Source: Perkinsus olseni
Taxonomy: Eukaryota > Perkinsozoa > Perkinsida > Perkinsidae
Direction of reading: 5' to 3'
NCBI GenBank assembly: GCA_013115135.1
Contig: JABANP010000112.1
Span: 62,001-126,000 of the forward strand
Length of the DNA stretch: 64,000 bases
Notes under the pieces: model-generated
Database searches by the model: none
Seen by the model: only the letters and a program-made list of their open reading frames with translations
What the model was told of the DNA's origin: nothing
Shown here: positions 11,672 through 23,059 of the stretch, one piece after another
Layout: each line of letters begins with the position of its first letter
Position numbering within the stretch: position 1 is the stretch's first letter
Position numbers and translations under genes: made by a program

Positions 11672-13423
11672 CGGCGATGAGAGTATCGTCGTGGTCATGA
11701 GCGTGTCTCCTTCTCCCTACGCATTCTTCTATCAATTGGTCCTCAGTCCTCAAGCAGGTTCTACGGCATATACTTCTCCTCCTATTTCGGTGCTGGTATC
11801 ATTAACATGATTCTAGGATCGCTATACTCAGCCATACGCTCGGAAGACGAATCGTTGAGGTAGTCGCCCGCCTCCACGGTATTCTGCTGCTGCTGCTTAG
11901 TTGTTACCCATTACTGCTGCTCTTGCTCGTGCAGTTACCTAATGTTGGCTTTCTGGTTATCTGGGATGCTCTCCCTTACTGGAGCCTTCCTATACCTAGC
12001 CATACCACCCTGTCCGAGGACCGATGCTATACCTGGTACTATCCTTCATATGCCACCGACGACAATATACTACAACGGCTCGCTGTCTTCCTCTTCTGGC
12101 AGGGACGCCAGCTCCGCAGACCTCCCCTATTCAAACGGCCATCTTCCCTGTTCGGGCAAAGCAATACAGGCTTTTCGCGCCCCTTCTCCTAGCCTGTGGC
12201 ATGGTAAGCAGAATTGTATTATAGTATCGGTATGCTATCCCGATCCCCTCCCCAGGTCGAAGGCTTCCTCTATGGCGACTTCATAGTCTACTAAGTCCAA
12301 CCAATGCTGGGCTCCCGTGTTGGTAACTTCATCACAGGCATGCTGCAGATCTTCACAGGCTTCTCGGCCATAGCCTTCGCCCTCGTCCTGTATAAGATCA
12401 CCTGCTGTCGGAAGCGCCTTGTAAGGCACGCAACCTCTCACAATCATTCGTCCTTATACTCATTGGTCGACAGCACGCTGAGCGTTGATACGCAAACGGT
12501 AGATATTGGGGAGGGACGAATACGCTGTCAGGTTATCTTCCTTGGGACCTTCCTTCTAGTCACGGGACTTGTCACCTTCTCAATTTACGTGATATCTCTC
12601 GACAACAACGCCCCTGCAGGCTCCTTCATCAAACCCAATTACCAACCCGTAAGAACACCACTCTCAGCAGCGGCTGCTCTTTTGTTATGCTTTTTCGTAG
12701 CGCCCAAGTTCGCCAGAGAAATGGGATAAGATAGGAGATCCAACTGCTCTGGACTATGCTCTTGTGCTCACCCTTCTCGGAGTGATAGCCGCGGGAGTAT
12801 CAGCATATCAATCGCAGATCCCAGCGATCGTCAACACGATGTATCAAGAAACTGAGTAGGGACAACGCGGCCGACAAGCATCTTGAAAAACTTGTCGACT
12901 CAAACTCCCTAGGTACCATTTGATGGCGAATGCTAATTTTAAAGGATTGCGTTCCGCGGGCTATGCGTTACAGCTGGCCCTCTCTTTTTGGGTGTACCCG
13001 AGCGTAGAGACGGAACGCCAGCAGCTCAGCAGCACAACACGACTCATCAGCCCGGTGGTCATTATAGTAGGTCTCGCCGGGGTCCATACATATCGGTCAT
13101 CCTTCTTAATTGTTAGGGCTCAATACTTCTCGCCTACTGGCCCCTGTGCGCTTCGTGTATATGGTCCGCCCTTCCCATGGCCAGGGATCGAGGGAATAGT
13201 GTCGTTGTACGGGACTCCTGACGGGTGGTCTACCGTATCCGCAAAGATGAGTTGGATGCATGAGCGGCATGGAGATCGGATACTTTGGTATTACAGCACC
13301 ATCCGCGACTCCCAGCTGTTACGACTAGCAATTCTTCATTTTTGCATATTAATCACGCGCGTCGCACTGTTGATAGGCAGGACGTCGTGTCCATATTGGT
13401 GCGCCTGCGTTTCATCATTATGA
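10642..13423 (+). pseudogene. Multi-span membrane protein, tandem copy C, with in-frame stop
   Basis: Twelve exons align with copies A and B: 10642-10952, 10998-11105, 11202-11318, 11361-11489, 11527-11634, 11758-11859, 11935-12035, 12103-12203, 12256-12420, 12532-12648, 12701-12855 and 12913-13423. They carry the same landmarks (YKDSSYWLKTV, RWFELHTAVKYLLFIGG, CCRDPTRTG, FYGIYFSSYFGAG, IPPCPRTDAIPGT, YHLMANANFKGLRSAGY). In exon 12256-12420 a TAA at 12292-12294 sits where copies A and B have Val and Ile (FIVY-stop-VQPMLG against FVMY-I-STPRIG). Every other exon stays open and the splice sites are kept, so the lesion is recent, or the codon is read through, edited or a sequencing error. The donor at 11635 (GTCATG) is weak. 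The 5' start is uncertain. I label it pseudogene because of the stop alone. Confidence 0.6.
11641..11671. repeat. (GTA)n microsatellite
   Basis: About ten GTA triplets inside the predicted intron between exons 11527-11634 and 11758-11859 of copy C. Confidence 0.9.
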
Positions 13424-14780
13424 AGGCTTTCTGCCACTGAGCCTGTTGTTACACTAGTTGATTTACCGTCGGAGTTTTGATTTACAACCGCATCATGGAT
13501 TGAGTTAATCAGTCAGGTTTGGTAAGTAAGGTTCCGGTAACCTTCCGTAAGATGACGTGAATCACTCTCAAGATGGGAAACCACCTCCAACGGCATGCTC
13601 GGGAAGGAGTCCGCTTATATCACTGTTCTGCCAAACGACTTGGATCAACTCGCGTTAATCACAGTCTTCTACGGAAGATTACACACATGTAGCGGTATCA
13701 TCAGCCAAAGATTCATACGAGTGAACGCCGGGACTGCGTACGGTGGCATGCATGCAGTTGGGCGGATGGTCATCCTTCCAATTGCGATGTGCCACCCTTC
13801 TCGGTCCATCTAGCAGTTCCGAGCTGTGCCACGAGAAAGGAGTGCACTGATGCGAGAATTGCTAAACCAGAATTGAAGGAATCTAGGCTCTGACCCAATA
13901 CCACACAACACATGACTTTGATGACGATGAGGGCTCTTCAATGTTAATATGAATGGTACGTATAAACTCACAATTCGATGATAACGATACAAGGACGACG
14001 ACGATCACTTTAACAGCAGTCATCATATTAATGAATAACAGCCAATCTTAAAACGATACATCAAACACGGCTAATGATGATGATAATGCCGCACTCCGTA
14101 CCTCTGCAGAACCGGAGGTGGAGTGCCAGGATGGGGACAGTAGAGGCGGGAGAACTCACAGCAGTTCGCCGAGCTATCGTAGACAGACGAGATGAACTGT
14201 GTGAGCCTAGCACGACACGCGACGCCATCAGCATGGAGAAGTAGAATATAGTGAGAATACATCGCCATGGTTGGACATCATAATACTGTTGTTGCTGTAA
14301 ACCACTCCCCTGGTTGACCAGTAGCAGTATATCCTCGTTGAAAAGGGGATTGAGGTACTTTTGGAAACAAATCTTTGTTGAATTATAGGTGATGTAGTTT
14401 GGGTAGATAACGATAATAACGATCATCATCAGTCACGAAATCTCGCGGTAACAACACCAACGATGATGATGATGATAACACAAATCAGGCACGGTAACGA
14501 CTCGGATATCCTGCCACGCGACGATTAAGATCGAGAGAGAAAGAAACGAGCTGCATCGTCAGTTATTTATATCACTCAAGCAGCGGAGACTAGTTACGAC
14601 CAGACTGTGGTGTAGTGGAACCCACGCTACTGCTTCTGGCGAGGCCCAGGATAAACTCCTGATGGAGCACAGAAATAAACAATCTATATGTTCGGTGAAA
14701 GACCCTGCGATAGAGAGAGCCCACCGGTAACAGTCTCCACGGATGCTGTTGAGTTAATAGCAAATATTCAGTTATTATCG
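13424..14780. other. Intergenic, no supported gene
   Basis: Several short open frames exist on both strands, for example minus 14071-14268, which is Cys-containing with a hydrophobic start. None has a recognisable domain, paralogue or convincing splice context. Imperfect GAT/ATC repeats are frequent. Confidence 0.4.
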
Positions 14781-16948
14781 TCACGGATTGCTACCGTCAT
14801 CAATATCTTCACTCGTTCCCACCACGCTTGTAGGAGGATCGCTCGAGCAGCAGCATGGACAACCACCAGCGTTGTTGTTACCATCCTCACTCGCTGCTTC
14901 TACTGGGAGTGCCGCCGTAGTCGTGCTCACTATGCCGTCGTCGTCTGCGGCATGACCTTCTGATGATGGTAATGATGATGCTGCTGTTGTTGATGGTGGT
15001 ACTCCACCCACCACCATTGAGCGAACCTTCTGTGCTGCCATACCAGCGACACAACCAGTAGCCCTGAGTGAGCCTTGTCTGACTTGCGACCAACTAGCAC
15101 CATAGATAGTTGATGATACTTGTTGTACTCTGTCACGAACCCTAATCCATCGCTGTCTCCGGCATGAATGATTGTTAAATGATGACGATGCAGCATGACG
15201 ACGATCAACAGAGGATGACGAGGGCAATATTATATCATCATTATACCCGGAGATGGGCACCGATGCCCGACCTCTTTTCATAGAAGATGCTGTAGATGTT
15301 GTACTCATAGCATCAGCTTCATCCTGAGAGTAAATACGATATGACCGCCCCGGCGTTCCTATAATAGCAATATAACCTGTAAAAGCTGTTGGCGTGCTTC
15401 AAAGGCTGCCACGTCATCGTCCTGCTGCTGCTTATCATCGGATCCCGTAGTGTTGCTTTCTGTATTGTCGAGACGTATACGTTTCATGCTTCGTAGAGCT
15501 TCTTCTAACACTCCATCCTCTGCCCTCTCTTCACTATGCTCATTCATCTGAGCGAGGATACCCTTGGGTTCATAGCGATGGATTGCGCGACTAGTACTCA
15601 CCTTTTGACCGGGTAGTAGTGTTGGCGGTGGCCCCGATAGAGATGGTACGAGATGTGTTACTGGCGGACGCAGTGGAATAGCAGAAGATGGTAATGCTGT
15701 CCGGCTGAACGATGATACACTCGATGAGGCACTTAGAAACCTGACAGCGGTAGGACATATTATGACCATCGCGCAGCGGATAGGCCGACGGATTTTGTCG
15801 TGATGATATTGCGGGGTATCATTAAGAGTTGTTGTTGCTACTACCTTGATCGAATACTCTCGTCATCATCACTAAAGCTGCTGTACTCCCCAACACTAAG
15901 GGCAGGCTCTGATAACGAATGATGCCCTTCCTTCTCCTCCTCTACCGGTAGCGGCTCCTCCTTCTTCTCTGTTTCCCTGAATATTGACGGCCATTACAAG
16001 GAACCAGGCGCGTGTGGTACTACGTTACCCTTCGCCCTCAGGGGGGTTATTCGGCTGCTGATTACTCGTCTGTCCATCCGATCCTTCACTTTTTGATGCA
16101 GCAGTAGTAGTAGTATTATCATCGGATAATATGAACCCTACTGCCTTTTCTGTTACATCGAGTGCTGCTTCGGTAGTATCAAGTAAACGATCAGACCACG
16201 ATAAACCTCTGAAGAGGAGAGGACAACTACTACCATCACTAACACCATCACGAACGCTATCCCGACACTACTTGTTCACGAGATTCTGTTTCAAGTTCCA
16301 CAACACTCCACCATCATCGTCTTCTTCGTCCCCATTCCCTCGACCAAAATCATTACTACTACTACCCCCTCCTTGTTGTCGTCGTCTTTGCCTCTCTCTG
16401 TCTTGTTCTGTTGTATCATACTCTGGTGATCCCCCACAAGTACTGCCACCATCATTTATATTATCACAATCCATTATAACACTGGAGTAAGTATCCGGTA
16501 GTACTATTGTTGAGCCATCATGATGATGATGATGATGAGCACCATCATAGGTAGTAAGACCTTTCTGTTCGTCATCACAAGCCCCGAGCTCGAATGGCTC
16601 TAAACTCGTTGAAGGAGTGCCGCTGTCGTCCAACAACATGCTCTCATCATCATCATTAGCTTCGTCAACTTGTGGGGCAAGCCGTAATGACTGTTGTGTT
16701 CTTCTTGCTGTTGCTGTTTTCGTTGTTGCTGCTTTCCCGGTAGAGTGACCCTCCTGGAGGTCTGTGGTGTACTCAGCAGCATCATGGAATTCACCATCCA
16801 CCGATGATGACGACGACCGACCTGCTGCTGTTGTTGATGAGGATGATGATGAACTGGACTTGTTTAGCCCCCAAGTCATTAATACAACGAATCCAGGAGA
16901 TACTACACATGAGGAATCAACAATCAGAGACACCTCTGTCATCACCAT
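14781..16948 (-). CDS. Low-complexity Ser/Asp-rich protein, five exons
   Basis: Minus-strand exons 16948-16272, 16208-16029, 15976-15845, 15740-15377 and 15323-14781 join in frame with GT-AG introns and give about 631 residues. The N-terminal 225 residues are Ser/Thr/Asp-rich with a His6 tract and acidic runs. A short non-repetitive block spans the first junction (WNLKQNLVNK, then GLSWSDRLLDTTEAALDVTE). A Pro-rich stretch follows, then a Gln/Asp-rich stretch, and finally a basic amphipathic block (RVRDRVQQVSSTIYGASWS, then QVRQGSLRATGCVAGMAAQK). Only these two blocks look like folded or membrane-associating segments. No family is recognised. The start is the first Met of a long open frame and could be earlier. 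It lies between the two gene arrays, and nothing indicates a link to either. Confidence 0.6.
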
Positions 16949-17226
16949 ACTCTAAGTATACAGCCAGGGAAACGACCGCCGAAACAGCCCGTGGGTAAGG
17001 CGATTTCTACGGCACATGCCCGCTAGGACGATCATGCTGAAATCGTTGAGCCAGTGTACGAGCCTCAACTTAACTCGGAGGGGAACAAATTATTTTATTC
17101 CTGTAATAAATGCCATATGCCGGGTTTGAACCGGGGCGAGTCACTGCGCAAGCTCTATATGCATGGAGTACCATACTGAGCTGAACAGTGTCCTCGTGGT
17201 GTAGATGCCTACTCCAGTATAATACC

Positions 17227-18978
17227 ATGGTGTCTACCCCTGAGGCATCCCCTACCATGGTGTCATCATCATCGTTATTAGTACATCAACAACAGTCATC
17301 GAGGTCTCCAATGGTTTATATATTTATTAATCCTACTAGTGGTAGTAATAGGGCATCCGAGTATCTAACTCTAGGCTTACAACACATGAGCTTCCGAGAT
17401 AATAACTGTGATGTAATATTACTATCACCGGACTTACCATTACCAATCTTATATACCTACAGGTATATATATTCGATATTAGTGATGGTGCATCGGGGTG
17501 TAAGCCGGCTTTCGTCCGGCTAGCTGCCCATGGTAACAATAGAGATGCCTCCCACCCTATCAGAGTCCTAGTTGCCGGCGGGGATGGTACTATAATGTGG
17601 TTTCTCGACGAGGTGAGTGCAATTCTTGTACGAGTTGTTATTACTGGGGTACTCAGGCTATCAAGCATAGCGTTGATATAGACTCCATCGCTATTGGGGT
17701 GATACCATTCGGTAGGTATCAGAGTGCACTGTATGGTTGACTGTGTCGTAGGTACAGCCAATGACTTCTCCAGGACCTTAGGATGGGGTGCCCAAGCTCC
17801 TAGGGTCCTACTAGGTAAGAGGCTGAGTAACCTCAAGGACATGCTCACAGAATGGCTCCATGCATCCATAGTCCCCTTCGATATATGGGAGGTGATGATA
17901 CCATTAGGGTTGGGGTGGTCGGCGGCCCTCATACCGATCAGGTGGAGATCTCCTGTACTGCTAGTGGGTCTATTCAACAAGTGAAGAATTCTGTTAAGAC
18001 ACCCTTGAGAAATGAAGATGGAGAGGTACTAACAATACTCGCCTGTTTGGTACAACAAATGAACTTGGAAGTTGTATGCTTCATCATTCATCAAATCATT
18101 TGTCATTATTGTAGATACTCCGCCATCTAATGAAACCAATTTGTAATTACTTTAGCGTCGGTGTTGAGTCCAGGGTAGGTCTTGGATTTGACAAGCATCG
18201 CACCAAGAGTCAGTTGCTTAATAAAGCTGTGTACGTCATGTTCTCTCCGGCTGTATCATTGGTCGACTCTTGTTGCTAGATACGTTGTAGAAGGTACTAA
18301 GAAGATCACTTTCACTCACACTCCTAGGATATCTCATCTGTTAAACTGTGCAACTACCACCACCGACTCGGGAAAGGATCATATTATATTCACTACCGAC
18401 CCGACAGAAGAGACTTGCTGTCTGACTGGTAATATACCACTACTACGTGGGGGGGGGCTGCGAAGAGAGGCTGATGGAGCGGTACTGCTATACGATACAG
18501 GTAGCCCAGTTAGCATCGTAATGCTCAACATTCCATCTATAATGGGAGGTTGTGATGTATGGTCTAAGGCTAAGAGAGTGGGTGTTGAGTGCGGTATCAA
18601 CAGTCATGGTAGATCATCGCCTGATCCCGATATACTTGGCAAGCTACAGGTAATGAGTGTGAATATCACGCTTCGATGCCACTAGTAGGACCCTGGTGAT
18701 GGTAAATTCGAGTTGATGTCTTATGATACGCTCTTTGGGTTATCGGCAGAGCAACTTCGTATAGCACCGTTCGCTGGTAATGGTCAGCGGCTGTATCAGG
18801 TAGTAGAGGTAAATGTTTATGCTCCTGGACTGATTCTACTGTGGTGTCTCTGTAATGCCAGGGTGGAGGTCCAGTCGTACTCCATTTCAAGTCTCTTGAT
18901 GATAGTATCCGTACCTACTTCCAGATCGATGGGGAGTACTTCATGTGCAAGCATCCAGATACTATCACAATACGGTAG
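17227..18978 (+). CDS. Diacylglycerol kinase, array copy 1 (lineage A)
   Basis: Predicted to phosphorylate diacylglycerol to phosphatidic acid using ATP. Nine exons close in phase: 17227-17412, 17463-17612, 17657-17711, 17752-17891, 17942-18025, 18115-18230, 18280-18649, 18689-18799 and 18862-18978, giving 442 residues. The catalytic domain begins with VYIFINPTSGSNRA, has the ATP-site motif AGGDGT at about residues 100-105, then VIPFGTANDFSRTLGWG. The accessory domain has KPICNYFSVGVES..LGF, MLNIPSIMGGCDVW and FQIDGEYF. There are no C1, EF-hand or PH domains, so it is a minimal DGK. Unlike copies 3, 5 and 6 it has no N-terminal hydrophobic segment, so it is probably cytosolic. The second motif has Ala in place of the third Gly (GTAND), a position where bacterial relatives also vary. 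A stop at 18976 ends the model; another short exon is possible. Confidence 0.88.
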
Positions 18979-19296
18979 TGCAGTTGGTTTCCTCGTGTAT
19001 CACCTTGAGGGATCGTGTCAGGCATCAGAGGAAGATACATGTCTTAAGACGATGAGGCGAGATAATACGAGTGGAGCCTCTATGATAGAATTCATGCTTC
19101 GCTCGCAGCCGTTGGTGGTAAAATCAAGGCTTTCAGCTCTTGTTATCTGCGACTTCTCTGGCCATGTTTTCTTGCTTTTTTGAGCGTTTTCTATACGAGG
19201 TCTCAATACGCTGTGAGAGTGTAGTTGTGAATTGTAAGAGAAGTAGGGCTGTTGATAGATTCTCACTATTTTCAAGTCTCTCGCCACGACCATCAC
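18979..19296. other. Spacer between DGK copies
   Basis: No gene is seen. A possible extra last exon of the copy-1 kinase (acceptor near 19026) lies here but is not needed. Confidence 0.4.
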
Positions 19297-19860
19297 ATGA
19301 CCACGGCTGTTGCCGTCCCTGCCGTTAAGTCATCAAGGAAGGTGGTGTCCCGAGCTGCCGAGAGATACCTAAGCAGGAAACAAGGGACTGCGGTAGTATC
19401 ATCATACTGTGGGCTGCTTGAGTGGCTGTTCATCACTCGGTATGGATTCGACTTTCCAGGCTCCCGTCTCACTGGCTTTAGAACGTGGCTTAAACGATGG
19501 CTATCTGCAGACGAAATTTGATATATGGAAGGTAGTGGCAGTGAGGGTACGGCAGCGGCTGCTGCCATGTTGTGGCTACAACAGGTGGGAGTGAAACTGC
19601 AAGATGATGGTGGGGTTATATATCAACTTAAGAATGGTGAGAAGGTGCCTCTCACGGAGGTAGATTCTGAGGTAGGCTTCTGGTCACAGCGCCCCAAGAG
19701 TAGGACTGTGTGTTCCGTTTAGGGTAATGCAACCGATAGGCCCCTCAAGACCCTCGCCAAGCCCATGTGTAACTACTTCTCGACTGGTGTGGAGTCCAGG
19801 CTTGGATTGGGGTTCGATAGGAACAGGAAGAAAAGCCAATTTGCTAACAAGCTATTGTGA
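19297..19860 (+). pseudogene. Truncated DGK relic of the lineage-A copy at 25.8 kb
   Basis: The sequence is nearly identical, introns included, to parts of the gene at 25790-27775. It keeps the first exon, then jumps to the middle of the exon encoding DFPGSRLTGFRTWLKRWLSAD. The nucleotide-binding exons with GGDGT and GTGND are therefore missing. A further 5-base deletion after SAD shifts the frame. Two following exons are kept (VGVKLQDDGG..., and KPMCNYFSTGVES...). The remaining accessory-domain exons are absent. It cannot make an active kinase. The close identity, in introns too, points to a recent duplication or gene conversion. Confidence 0.85.
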
Positions 19861-20204
19861 GGATGGTGAGTACAGTCCGGTCGGTAGAATTATCCAATTA
19901 CGATTGCGTTGGCCTACGGTGAGTTGAGGGACACCAGTTGGGCATCCACCTCTGTACCCGAATGAACACAAGCGGCAGAAGTCTGGTTAGGCCAGGCTAA
20001 GTGATGGCGACTGATGAATAATGATACCATTCTTTCAGTAAATCAAGCCATAGTCTTTCTGGTATTGACGAATGCGTCGTTTGGACACGAAAGTCTCGGT
20101 TTCGCTATAAGCACTGACGAAGCAGCACGCGGCGACTCTGACCGCAAAAATTGAAATGGGGTAATAATTGATTAACATACTAACAGTCGCGGCTAAGGTA
20201 TTGC
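19861..20204. other. Intergenic, no supported gene
   Basis: Spacer between the DGK relic and the convergent minus-strand gene. Nothing else is seen. Confidence 0.45.
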
Positions 20205-21077
20205 TCAGATAACCGTGAGGTATATGGGTTTACCTTCAAACTCAGTCATCGCCGTGTTCTGGGTCGTACGCATCACGTATGTCAAGTCATTGGGCTCCAG
20301 ATTTTTACCACAAACTCGACTTATGTATTGCTTGTATTCCTCCCACTCATCAGATCTATAACCACCACCGTCACCAATGCGGTAGATCACAGAGGGGAAA
20401 TAAGTCTCATCACGGTCCATGTCCATATCATCGTCATACATTGTCAATCTAGCTCTACCGCATCTCGTGATAGGATCCAGAGACGCGTAAAAGACTACAG
20501 GCGAGGTCGATTCAGCAAGGTTCGACCAGATAGGGTCCAGGGCTCGACGGTAAGTGGTTACAATCCAGTCCATCTGAATGTCACTAGAGCGATAACGGTA
20601 TAGGGTCGCATACTCGGTGTCGACCCTTTTGATGACCATCGTTCGACCCGCCACAGTAGTTGTTATAGTATCATCAGGGTTATACTTGAATACTGAGAGG
20701 TCATCTTTGGCCATCACACCGGAACATGCTTCCTCAACCTGAGCGTACACGCTAAGCGTAGAGTTGCCCGCACCACCGTTGTAGTCGATTATGTAGTCAT
20801 TTGATCCAGGCGGCTTGGCCATTGCAGGGAACGGACCGGCGGCGCCAAGCATGTATGTATCACATGGACGGCAAGACCTACATCCGAATATCACGTCGAC
20901 AGTTATGTCATGGCTCCTGGCATCCTCGTTCACCACCAACACCAAGTGAAATGTTAAGTCGCCAATAGCCGCAAATTTGCCAACCAATCGAGCGTTCATC
21001 AAAGGGAAGAGTACAAGCGTGGCCAGCCAGGTGAGGATGGTGTACATTTGAATGTGAATGTCAAAGGGACTACTCAT
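20205..21077 (-). CDS. Secreted-type protein of unknown function
   Basis: A single open frame of 290 codons, intronless, unlike almost every neighbour. The likely start is the internal Met at 21047, giving a signal peptide (MYTILTWLATLVLFPLMNA) with cleavage near the Ala; the longer start at 21077 adds ten residues. The mature part has several Cys (CRSCRPC, then C in VEEACSG, RCGRA and RVCGKN), acidic stretches and many aromatic residues, as in a small extracellular beta-rich protein. The family is unknown. It lies inside the DGK array on the opposite strand, between two relics, so it may have arrived or been retained during rearrangement of the array. Confidence 0.65.
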   Translation of the reverse strand: MSSPFDIHIQMYTILTWLATLVLFPLMNARLVGKFAAIGDLTFHLVLVVNEDARSHDITVDVIFGCRSCRPCDTYMLGAAGPFPAMAKPPGSNDYIIDYNGGAGNSTLSVYAQVEEACSGVMAKDDLSVFKYNPDDTITTTVAGRTMVIKRVDTEYATLYRYRSSDIQMDWIVTTYRRALDPIWSNLAESTSPVVFYASLDPITRCGRARLTMYDDDMDMDRDETYFPSVIYRIGDGGGYRSDEWEEYKQYISRVCGKNLEPNDLTYVMRTTQNTAMTEFEGKPIYLTVI

Positions 21078-22229
21078 GATGTGCGTTATGGTTGTTAAGC
21101 TCGACGCCGACTACAGGACAGAAGCTACGGACGATGTGAGGGGAAGGGATACTAGGTATCTCGCTTCAAGTCTGCTCTTCGGCTAAACCACTATCGATCG
21201 CGGCACGCTATGCTAGCTATTTCGTGCGCATGAACTCGGCGTCACTTGTCGCTGCCATTGAGCGGCGCCATGATGAACCTCTCACAAGATGTTCGATAGA
21301 GGAACCAATGCCATGATTGTTGCACATAGCAGTATGCACCTCAAGCTTGGTCTCTCCTATTCGGGAGGGCTGATATAATGAAGATATTCATGATGAGTTA
21401 GCGGGAAGACAACACGTAGACAGGGGGACATCACTTAGACAGTAAAGAGACAGCGGAGCTTAGCTCTTCAGCGATTGAGGTACCGTTTTTGATGGTTAAC
21501 AACGAGAACTTCCGGGTCCACTCGCCGCAAGATATGGCTAGTGGGCCCCAGTCCAGCGTTAGGTTCGAGCTTGGTGATGAGAGCTCACACGTAACATATG
21601 TGGCATAAGCCGATAGCAGAAGATGTATGTGAAGCTGCAAAACGAGACATCCCCGTCAGCGTCACGTGGCACCCCAGTGATAGTTGGTAGCACACTGGCT
21701 ACAGCAATGACTGAACTCTTTCTGGGTCGTGGCTCAGTTGTGTGGAGTACGCAGGTTATGGGCTGCCGTGCGCAACGGCGACGGAGTAAATGGGTGTGCG
21801 TAAACCAGGCCTGAATTACTATCTTAAGTGTATGCGACAAGCTGGTGGGGATTGAAATAGATTTAGTATTCGAAGAGGGGAGTTCTCCAAGTCGTTGAGA
21901 TGTTTACCTCAGAGGACACCACTCCGCTAGAATGCTTAATGCATTGACAACGTGTGCGAGCTGGCGAGCCGTACACATTCGGGTGTAACTATCCAGCCCG
22001 ACACCCTATCGATGATCAAAAGACGGCCATCCTAACAACAAAAGTTGCCGCCTGAACAGCTGGCAACATGGCAGGTAAGTCATGGCTGGCACGATTTATG
22101 CTGGATAGAATCATCGAGTGTGATAGTATCTGTAGACTAAGCCTGGTTACCAGATGGTTGGGGAATGACAGGCCAAGAGCCCAGAGGTAGACAGATGTAG
22201 ATGCTTTAGGCCCCAGTATAATACAGTCA
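21078..22229. other. Intergenic; one possible small secreted protein
   Basis: A 69-codon minus-strand frame at 21640-21431 starts with MQLHIHLLLSAYATYVTC, a possible signal peptide, and shares the orientation of the secreted-type gene before it. With no paralogue I do not call it. Otherwise nothing is seen. Confidence 0.35.
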
Positions 22230-22460
22230 ATGGTGTCTACTCCTGAGGCATCCCCTACCGTCGTGTCATCGTCGTCGTTATCAGTACATCAACAGCAGTC
22301 ATCGAGGTCTCCAATGGTTTATATATTTATTAATCCTACTAGTGGTAGTAATAGGGCATCCGAGTATCTAACTCTAGGCTTACAACATATGAGATTTCGA
22401 GATAATACCTGTGATGTAATATTACTATCACCGGACTTACCATCACCTTCCTTACAGGAT
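22230..22460 (+). pseudogene. 5' fragment of a lineage-A DGK (copy-1 type)
   Basis: It repeats the first exon of the copy-1 kinase (22230-22415, same 186-base length; protein starts MVSTPEASPTVVSSSSLSVH and includes MVYIFINPTSGSN) and the start of its first intron. After the next acceptor-like AG near 22458 the similarity stops, and no GGDGT exon follows. The upstream flank around the start is also partly shared with copy 1. It is a truncated duplicate without catalytic sequence. Confidence 0.85.
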
Positions 22461-23059
22461 AGGGCTCACTGTCGTCGAGACCAGGCGAGCTTCTCTGTCG
22501 TTCTTCACCAAGAGAATTGACCACGGCAACTACTATATTGCTACCTCCATCAGCCTACTCGCCCTTTTTGCATACCATACTGTATCCTAAAAGATCTACT
22601 GTAACTGTTTCCCAAGAAGCCTTTGTTGATATTGTTGTTGCCGCAGTTGCTCATTATGATAGGTTTTTGATTACTTTACTATCAGTGTTACTATCACCTC
22701 GATGAACTCTTCATCAGTAGCAGTAGCAGTGGTCTACTGCTGTCGACCTAAGTCATACAAGGTGCAAGCGTGACGTGACATGAGTTCAGGGTTCTCGCGT
22801 GCTGTTGGTGGCGATGTCGCGTCACTCTCATGAGGCAGGACATAAATGACCGTCTCAAGGTTGGTCAGGCCTTAGGACCTGTCCATTGTGATTTAGCGTT
22901 TGTAGATCTCTGCAGCACGTTTTGTCCTTTCGGGCATGATTTCCTTTCATGCTTGTCCTTCTGTCGGGCTCGGTAGGGATACTCACCCACCAAGCCACGA
23001 CTCGCCGTCGGTCCATCAAGGGTTGGCGCCGCCCACAGAAGAGTATATCCATACCCATT
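22461..23059. other. Spacer between DGK copies
   Basis: A short frame at 22517-22705 shows faint similarity to the 3' flank of the 25.8 kb kinase, suggesting more duplicated debris. No gene is called. Confidence 0.4.

Noticed and set aside
14061..14429. Minus-strand frame with hydrophobic stretches
   Set aside because: Three overlapping frames are equally open in a repeat-rich region; no supporting evidence.
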